Source: Deltaproteobacteria bacterium
Lineage (GTDB): Bacteria > Desulfobacterota > DSM-4660 > Desulfatiglandales > HGW-15
DNA length: 19,958 nucleotides
Direction: 5' to 3'
Assembly: GCA_019308985.1 (NCBI GenBank)
Contig: JAFDHB010000090.1
Location: forward strand, 1-19,958
Positions 15,039 to 19,958 of the stretch are shown one piece after another; the stretch's first letter is position 1; each line of letters begins with the position of its first letter. The notes under the pieces were generated by a model, which made no database searches, was not told where the DNA came from, and saw nothing but the letters and a program-made list of their open reading frames with translations. The translations under genes and the position numbers were made by a program.

Positions 15039-15878
15039 TTGGAAGCACAGGCCCATGATGTAATGTCACCGCGCCCTTACTTGATAGAGAGATTCAAGAA
15101 GGAGACCCGGGATACATTCACCTTGGAGCTTTCTCCTTCAAAGGGGGGCGAGGCATATTCCTTCAAAGCAGGGCAATTCAACATGCTCTACATGTATAGT
15201 GTGGGCGAAGTGCCTATATCAATCAGCGGCGACCCTTGTGATAGCTCTAGACTCATCCATACCATCCGCGCTTACGGTTCTGTGACCAGTGCCATGAATA
15301 CCTTGAAAAAGGGGGACTGGATAGGTGTCAGGGGGCCCTTCGGGAACCATTGGCCCATTGAAGATCTTACGACTTACGACATTTTGCTGGTGGCAGGCGG
15401 GATCGGTGTGGCTCCCTTGAGGCCGGTGCTTTACTATATCCTCGCCAATCGAGAAAAGTACGGGAAGGTCGTCCTGCTTTATGGGGAAAGGACACCAGGA
15501 GATATCATCTATAGAAAGCAGATAGAACAATGGCGAGGGAGGTTTGACCTGGAGATCGATGTGACTGTTGACAGCGCAAGAGAAGGCTGGAGGGGTAATG
15601 TTGGGGTCGTGACCGCTTTGATTCCTCGGATTCAACTGGATCCCCTGAACACATTTGCGCTTGTGTGCGGTCCGGAGATCATGATGCATTATACAATCCT
15701 GGAATTGAAGAGGAAAGGCCTGGAGGAAGATCACATCTATATCTCCACGGAAAGAAATATGAAGTGTGGCGTGGGTTTCTGTGGGCATTGTCAGATAGGT
15801 CCCGTCTTTGTGTGTAAAGATGGCCCTGTTTTTAGATTTGACAGGGCAAAGCCGTTTTTCGGCAAGCGGGAGATGTAA
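15039..15878 (+). CDS. hydG: Group 3b hydrogenase gamma subunit (HydG/AsrB-like FAD/NAD(P) reductase with [2Fe-2S])
   Basis: Flavin subunit exchanging electrons between NAD(P)H and the iron-sulfur chain. 279 residues. Ferredoxin-reductase-like FAD domain (RPYLIERFKKETRDTFTLEL, FKAGQFNMLY, then VPISISG in place of the usual RPYS-type motif, GVRGPFG), followed by the NAD(P) domain (LLVAGGIGVAPLRPVL, ALVCGPEIMM). The C-terminal [2Fe-2S] ligands are C243, C248, C251 and C259 (CGVGFCGHC then C eight residues on), as in PyrK-type reductases. Start TTG 15039 has GGGGAGG nine nt upstream; the ATG at 15063 has none. Its stop directly abuts the next ATG. The hydG symbol here is the sulfhydrogenase gamma gene, not the radical-SAM maturase of [FeFe] hydrogenases. 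Confidence 0.92.
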   Translation: MEAQAHDVMSPRPYLIERFKKETRDTFTLELSPSKGGEAYSFKAGQFNMLYMYSVGEVPISISGDPCDSSRLIHTIRAYGSVTSAMNTLKKGDWIGVRGPFGNHWPIEDLTTYDILLVAGGIGVAPLRPVLYYILANREKYGKVVLLYGERTPGDIIYRKQIEQWRGRFDLEIDVTVDSAREGWRGNVGVVTALIPRIQLDPLNTFALVCGPEIMMHYTILELKRKGLEEDHIYISTERNMKCGVGFCGHCQIGPVFVCKDGPVFRFDRAKPFFGKREM

Positions 15879-16661
15879 ATGCCAAGACCCAAAAGACCAA
15901 AACTGGCCGTATGGAAGTTCGCCTCCTGCGATGGTTGCCAGTTGTCCCTGTTGGATTGCGAGGAAGAGCTGCTGGAAATTGCCGATGCCCTGGAGATCGC
16001 TTACTTTCCCGAGGGCTTCCGGGAAGTGATTAAGGGACCCTATGATGTGTCCCTCGTGGAGGGAAGCATTACCACTTCCCACGATGCCGAGCGCATTCAC
16101 CGGATCAGGCGGTCTTCAAAGATCGTCATTACCATTGGTGCTTGTGCTACGGCAGGGGGTATCCAGGCCCTACGCAATTTTCAAGATGTGAATGAATTTG
16201 TCCGCATCGTCTATGCAAGACCTGAATATATCTCAACCCTGGGTAAGTCAACCCCCATATCCGATCACATCCAGGTGGATTATCAGCTCCAAGGATGCCC
16301 CATCAGTAAGTACCAGTTGATCGAGACGGTCAGCGCATTGCTTAACCGCCGAAAGCCGTTTTTGCCCACTTACAGCGTTTGTATAGAGTGCAAAAGGAAA
16401 GGGAACGTATGCGTGATGGTTGCCCAGGGCATTCCCTGCATGGGGCCTGTAACCCAGGCCGGCTGTGGCGCCCTTTGCCCTTCCTACCACAGGGGTTGCT
16501 ATGCATGCTTTGGGCCCAAGGAGACACCCAACACCAAGTCATTGAGCCAGTGGTGGAGTGAAAGATTCGGAATGGAAGGATCCAGTATTATGAGATCCTT
16601 TCGCAGTTTCTATGCCAATACCGAACCCTTTCGCAGGGAGAGCGAGGACCATGAAAGGTAG
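15879..16661 (+). CDS. hydD: Group 3b [NiFe] hydrogenase small (delta) subunit
   Basis: Iron-sulfur small subunit carrying electrons from the [NiFe] site. 260 residues. Proximal-cluster motif C17-x-x-C20 in [13 protein letters not shown], then [15 protein letters not shown] and the QGCPIS segment supply the other proximal ligands. The C-terminal Cys-rich region ([36 protein letters not shown]) fits two further [4Fe-4S] clusters. No Tat signal, so a cytosolic enzyme as expected for group 3. The ATG begins directly after the HydG-type TAA, with GGGAG just upstream. The 3' end overlaps the large-subunit gene by 11 nt. Confidence 0.95.
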   Translation: MPRPKRPKLAVWKFASCDGCQLSLLDCEEELLEIADALEIAYFPEGFREVIKGPYDVSLVEGSITTSHDAERIHRIRRSSKIVITIGACATAGGIQALRNFQDVNEFVRIVYARPEYISTLGKSTPISDHIQVDYQLQGCPISKYQLIETVSALLNRRKPFLPTYSVCIECKRKGNVCVMVAQGIPCMGPVTQAGCGALCPSYHRGCYACFGPKETPNTKSLSQWWSERFGMEGSSIMRSFRSFYANTEPFRRESEDHER

Positions 16662-17943
16662 GAAGACCATCAGGGTGGATTACCTGGCACGGGTTGAGGG
16701 TGAAGGCGGGTTGACAATAAAGGTTCGTGGTGATGAGGTGATAGATGCCAGGCTGGATATTTTCGAACCCCCCCGGTTTTTTGAGGCCTTCCTGCGAGGC
16801 AGGCACTATTCAGAGGCGCCGGACATAACGGCTCGGATTTGCGGGATATGCCCTGTTGCCTATATTATGAGTTCGATCCAGGCCATGGAGTCGGGATTTG
16901 GGGTCAGTGTCAGTGACGGGATTCGATTCCTGCGCAAGCTGGCTTACTTCGGCGAATGGATCGAGAGTCATGCGCTTCACATCTATATGCTTCATGCGCC
17001 TGATTTCCTTGGTTATCAGGACGCAATCCAACTTGCCTCTGATTATCCTGAAGTAGTCAAGCGAGGTCTTGAACTCAAGAGAATCGGGAACCACCTCCTT
17101 GCTGTTGTCGGCGGCAGAGAGATCCATCCAATCAATATCAAAACAGGTGGTTTCTACAGGGCGCCCGAGAAACGAGAGCTGAAAGGGCTCGTGGACCAGT
17201 TGAAATGGGCCAGGGAGGCGGCCTACGAAACAGTTCGTTGGGTCGCGGCATTTCCTTTCCCTGATTTTGAACAGGACTACGAGTTCGTCGCCCTCCGCCA
17301 CCCTGACGAGTATGCCATCATTGAGGGGGGGCTGGTCTCCAACAAGGGCCTGGATATCCCTATCAGCGAATTCGAGAAATACTTTGAAGAAGAACAGGTG
17401 GAACATTCCACCTCCCTGCACGCGGTTATCAAGGGAAGGGGGCCTTACCATGTGGGACCGCTTGCCAGGTTCAATCTCAATTTTGACAAATTGTCGCCCC
17501 TGGCCAGAGAGGCCGCCCAGGAGGTCGGCTTGGCACCCACATGTACAAACCCCTTTAAGAGCATTATCGTTCGGGGAATTGAGACATTGCATGCCTGTGA
17601 AGAGGCCCTGCACATCGTTGAATCCTATGAAGAGCCTGCCGAGCCCTGTATGGAAATCAAGCCCCGGTCCATGATAGGCTATGGTTGTACAGAGGCGCCA
17701 AGGGGCGTCCTCTGGCATCGATACGAGGTAGATGATCGAGGCACGATCCTGGATGCCAGGATCGTGCCTCCCACCGCACAGAACCAGAAAATGATAGAGA
17801 AAGATCTATTTAACTTCGCTAAGAGCAACATCCACCTGCCCCGGGACAAGTTGACCTGGATGTGTGAACAGGTCATCAGAAATTATGACCCATGCATCTC
17901 TTGTTCCTGCCACTTCCTCAAACTGGAAATTGATCGGGATTAA
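16651..17943 (+). CDS. hydA: Group 3b [NiFe] hydrogenase large (alpha) catalytic subunit
   Basis: Catalytic subunit holding the NiFe(CN)2CO site; H2 oxidation or formation coupled to NAD(P), possibly sulfur reduction as in Pyrococcus sulfhydrogenase I. 430 residues. L1 motif RICGICP gives C64 and C67; L2 motif DPCISCSCH gives C415, C418 and H421. The nine residues after H421 (FLKLEIDRD) are the C-terminal extension removed by the maturation protease. Both Cys pairs are plain Cys (no TGA). The ATG at 16651 overlaps the small-subunit stop and gives the usual N-terminus ([16 protein letters not shown]); the in-frame ATG at 16612 is too long and lies in the preceding gene. Group 3b assignment rests on operon composition (HydB, HydG, HydD, HydA types) and the short C-terminal tail. 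Confidence 0.96.
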   Translation: MKGRKTIRVDYLARVEGEGGLTIKVRGDEVIDARLDIFEPPRFFEAFLRGRHYSEAPDITARICGICPVAYIMSSIQAMESGFGVSVSDGIRFLRKLAYFGEWIESHALHIYMLHAPDFLGYQDAIQLASDYPEVVKRGLELKRIGNHLLAVVGGREIHPINIKTGGFYRAPEKRELKGLVDQLKWAREAAYETVRWVAAFPFPDFEQDYEFVALRHPDEYAIIEGGLVSNKGLDIPISEFEKYFEEEQVEHSTSLHAVIKGRGPYHVGPLARFNLNFDKLSPLAREAAQEVGLAPTCTNPFKSIIVRGIETLHACEEALHIVESYEEPAEPCMEIKPRSMIGYGCTEAPRGVLWHRYEVDDRGTILDARIVPPTAQNQKMIEKDLFNFAKSNIHLPRDKLTWMCEQVIRNYDPCISCSCHFLKLEIDRD

Positions 17944-17969
17944 GGGGAAAATGCCGCTGCCGTGAAAGT

Positions 17970-18485
17970 ATGGATGCTGGAAATGCCATGGACAAGGATA
18001 CCTGCATCGAAGTCCTGATAGTCGGAGTCGGCAATGGAACCAGGGGAGACGATGGGGTTGGACATTTCATCGCCCGTGAGCTGGAAAGGTTATGCCTACC
18101 GGGGACCCGAGTCGAGTGTTACAACGGTGATGGAATCACCTTATTCACACATTGGAAGAAGGGTGATATTGTAATAATTTTGGACGCAGTGAGGGCAGGG
18201 GAATCACCCGGGAAAATATATCGCTTCGAAATGCCAGGGCAATCCATCCCTTTCCAGATCTTCAGTGATTTTTCAACACATCAATCGGGCATCCGCGAGA
18301 CTATTGAACTGGCCGGTGCGCTGGATCAACTTCCTTTCCGCCTGATAGTGTATGGAGTAGAAGGCCGGTGCTTCGAGATGGGCAGCGGACTTTCGGGGGA
18401 GGTAAGAAGGGCGGCGGCCGAGGTGGTAGAAATGGTGAAGAAAGACGTAAGGATTAATGTAGGCAAAGGCTGGTTGAGAAGGTGA
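17970..18485 (+). CDS. [NiFe] hydrogenase maturation endopeptidase (HyaD/HycI family)
   Basis: Cleaves the C-terminal tail of the large subunit after Ni insertion. 171 residues. Family motif GVGNGTRGDDGVG near the N-terminus, with D28 at the position of Glu16 of HybD; IILDAVRAG supplies the Asp matching Asp62; STHQSGI supplies the His matching His93, all Ni-sensing residues in HybD. The ATG at 17970 is used here; ATG 17988 is an equally possible start. It lies 26 bp after the large subunit, its usual substrate, and overlaps pyruvate kinase by 4 nt. A mini-frame MPLP-stop (ATG 17951 behind AAGGGGAAA) precedes it and is probably chance. Confidence 0.92.
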   Translation: MDAGNAMDKDTCIEVLIVGVGNGTRGDDGVGHFIARELERLCLPGTRVECYNGDGITLFTHWKKGDIVIILDAVRAGESPGKIYRFEMPGQSIPFQIFSDFSTHQSGIRETIELAGALDQLPFRLIVYGVEGRCFEMGSGLSGEVRRAAAEVVEMVKKDVRINVGKGWLRR

Positions 18486-19861
18486 AGAACATCCATCGAA
18501 AAACCAAGATTGTGTGCACACTCGGTCCTTCCACGGATTCGAAGGAGATGATCCGCGGCCTTGTGGCGGCAGGCATGGACGTGGTCAGGCTCAATTTTTC
18601 CCATGGTGATCACGTGAGCCACGGTGAGGTCCTCCGTATTGTGAGACAGGTTGCCGCTGAGGCGGGAAAGACCGTAGGGATATTACAGGACCTGGGGGGG
18701 CCGAAAATCCGCATAGGCGACCTGGGACCGAGAGAGCTGGAATTGAAGGCGGATGACCGGCTAGCCCTCGCTCCCGAAGGCCATGAAGGCCCCTCGGCGA
18801 TTCCGGTGAACTACCCCTACATCGTGGACGATGTGAAGGAGGGGGACAGGATTTTGCTGGCAGACGGGGTGGTGGAACTTGAGGTGGAGGCCAAGGAAGA
18901 GAAGAGAATCATCTGCAAGGTGATTTTAGGGGGCAGGATCTCCTCTCACAAGGGCATCAACCTTCCCTCGAGTAAATTGAGAATTTCCGCGTTTACGGAA
19001 AAGGACAGGAAGGATCTTCTCTTCGGTCTGGAGGAGGGGGTGGATTTTGTCGCCTTATCCTTCGTCAGACACGAGAAAGACCTTGAGCCCGTGAGGGACA
19101 TTATCAATCGCAGTAATAGTTCTCCTTTGCTCATTGCAAAGATAGAAAAGCCCCAGGCGATCGAGAGACTGGAGAACATACTCAATGTGGTAGACGGGGT
19201 TATGGTGGCGCGGGGGGACCTAGGGGTGGAAATGCCTCTGGAAGAAGTCCCCGTAATGCAGAAGAAGATAATCAGCATGGCAAGGCAGGCAGGGAAACCC
19301 GTGATAACCGCCACCCAGATGCTGCGTTCAATGGTAAACAGCCCGCGCCCGACTCGGGCAGAAGCGACAGATGTTGCCAATGCAATCCTGGACGGCACCG
19401 ATGCCCTGATGCTGTCGGAAGAGACCGCAGTCGGGGAATACCCTATAGAAGCAGTTGGGATACTCAACAGGATTGCCAATGCAACCGAGGCCCACCTCCA
19501 CAGGAGCAACCTGGAATACGAGCCGTTCTCGGGTAAGCTCCCTGTCACGGCCACCACGATTGCAAGGTCTGCCTGCATAATGGCAGAGGATCTCAAGGCC
19601 GCCGCCATAGTGGCCTGCACTTCCTCTGGGAGCACTGCCCGCCTGGTTGCGCGATTCAGACCGTCATGCCCCGTACTGGGTCTTACGCCTGAGCAGGAGA
19701 CGGCCCGGCAATTGACCATGTCCTGGGGAGTGATGCCGATCATTGCAAAGGAGTTTTCAGATACGGACGACATATTTCAACAGGCTAGCCAAGTCAGGGG
19801 ACAAGATAGTGGTCACGGCTGGAGCCCCGCCGGGGAGGCCTGGTACCACCGACCTGGTTAA
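18482..19861 (+). CDS. pyk: Pyruvate kinase, C-terminus frameshifted
   Basis: Glycolytic enzyme: phosphoenolpyruvate + ADP to pyruvate + ATP. 459 residues as read. Present: KTKIVCTLGPST start, NFSHGDH, LGGPKIRIG, the AKIEKPQAIE catalytic segment, MVARGDLGVEMP, the signature ATQMLRSMVNSPRPTRAE and LSEETAVGEYP, then the C-terminal domain. GTG 18482 overlaps the protease stop by 4 nt (GTGA), with GAGAAGG just before it. After DDIFQQA (to ~19786) the frame gives a non-family tail, whereas the +1 frame encodes the real end (19785-19877). About eight family residues are missing at the junction, consistent with a ~26-nt (3n+2) deletion, either in the genome or the assembly. The catalytic core is intact; the C-terminal domain, which often carries effector control, is damaged. 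Confidence 0.93.
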   Translation: MKNIHRKTKIVCTLGPSTDSKEMIRGLVAAGMDVVRLNFSHGDHVSHGEVLRIVRQVAAEAGKTVGILQDLGGPKIRIGDLGPRELELKADDRLALAPEGHEGPSAIPVNYPYIVDDVKEGDRILLADGVVELEVEAKEEKRIICKVILGGRISSHKGINLPSSKLRISAFTEKDRKDLLFGLEEGVDFVALSFVRHEKDLEPVRDIINRSNSSPLLIAKIEKPQAIERLENILNVVDGVMVARGDLGVEMPLEEVPVMQKKIISMARQAGKPVITATQMLRSMVNSPRPTRAEATDVANAILDGTDALMLSEETAVGEYPIEAVGILNRIANATEAHLHRSNLEYEPFSGKLPVTATTIARSACIMAEDLKAAAIVACTSSGSTARLVARFRPSCPVLGLTPEQETARQLTMSWGVMPIIAKEFSDTDDIFQQASQVRGQDSGHGWSPAGEAWYHRPG

Positions 19862-19877
19862 GGTGATCGAGGTGTAG
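19785..19877 (+). pseudogene. Displaced C-terminal end of pyruvate kinase in the +1 frame
   Basis: Reads LAKSGDKIVVTAGAPPG then RPGTTDLVKVIEV and stops at TAG 19875-19877. This is the standard pyruvate kinase terminus (GD-x-VVITAG-x-P-G-x-x-GTTN/D). It is out of frame with the upstream body by one base position. No start or ribosome site of its own. Confidence 0.88.
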
Positions 19878-19958
19878 GACCTCTTTTGAGGGGGCCTTAA
19901 GACTCACCCTTTGGGAGCGGCAGGGGAAACCTCTATTAGAATTGGCTCCTTGAAAGTG
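19878..19958. other. Region after pyruvate kinase to window edge
   Basis: 81 bp. Contains only a short hairpin CCTC-TTTT-GAGG near 19880-19891 without a T tract. No gene or clear terminator seen. Confidence 0.4.

Noticed and set aside
16612..16650. ATG 16612 as start of the large subunit
   Set aside because: Adds 13 residues with no family counterpart inside the small-subunit gene; ATG 16651 gives the expected N-terminus.
17951..17965. ATG with strong ribosome site after the large-subunit gene (MPLP then stop)
   Set aside because: Only four codons; probably chance or a fortuitous ribosome site for the protease gene.

Overview
The window looks like a chromosomal segment of an anaerobic, metabolically versatile bacterium, most likely a Desulfobacterota ('deltaproteobacterial') lineage. 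This is inferred from the gene mix: a tungsten/molybdopterin aldehyde:ferredoxin oxidoreductase, a cytosolic group 3b [NiFe] hydrogenase with Hyp maturation genes, an apparent selenoprotein, and degenerate heptanucleotide repeats. No rRNA or other taxonomic marker apart from a groEL fragment is present. No tRNA, CRISPR array, integrase or transposase gene was seen.

Left part (1-2510, + strand): the C-terminal third of groEL enters from the left edge and ends at a perfect 17-bp terminator hairpin. A UDP-glucuronate 4-epimerase-type sugar epimerase follows. Next is a DsbA-fold thiol oxidoreductase of the Rv2466c/2-hydroxychromene-2-carboxylate isomerase type. Its reading frame only makes sense if an in-frame TGA (1917-1919) is read as selenocysteine, giving a U-P-W-C active site. 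A bacterial SECIS-like hairpin lies at the expected distance. An ordinary gene caller would start this gene at 1947 and lose the active site.

Middle part (2607-7590, - strand): a short DAPG-hydrolase (PhlG)-like protein, an AOR-family tungstoenzyme and a Tat-exported branched-chain-amino-acid-type solute-binding protein without its transporter. A 760-bp stretch with no convincing gene follows.

Right part (7591-19877): two divergent operons for one enzyme. hypC-hypF-hypD-hypE (- strand) make the Fe(CN)2CO unit of [NiFe] sites. On the + strand, a HydB-type 2x[4Fe-4S] subunit, a stand-alone cyclic-nucleotide-binding-domain protein, a HydG-type FAD/[2Fe-2S] NAD(P)H reductase, the small and large hydrogenase subunits and the maturation endopeptidase form a complete group 3b (sulfhydrogenase-like, NAD(P)-linked) hydrogenase. 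Pyruvate kinase follows with a 4-nt overlap and carries an apparent C-terminal frameshift/deletion. hypA and hypB are not in the window.

Non-coding points of interest: the hyp/hyd divergent region holds a REP/MITE-like inverted repeat beside a possible truncated small ORF. The gap between the HydB-type gene and the cyclic-nucleotide gene holds a GC-rich, GNRA-loop-rich sequence closed by a 9-bp stem (candidate structured RNA) and tandem 7-bp repeats.
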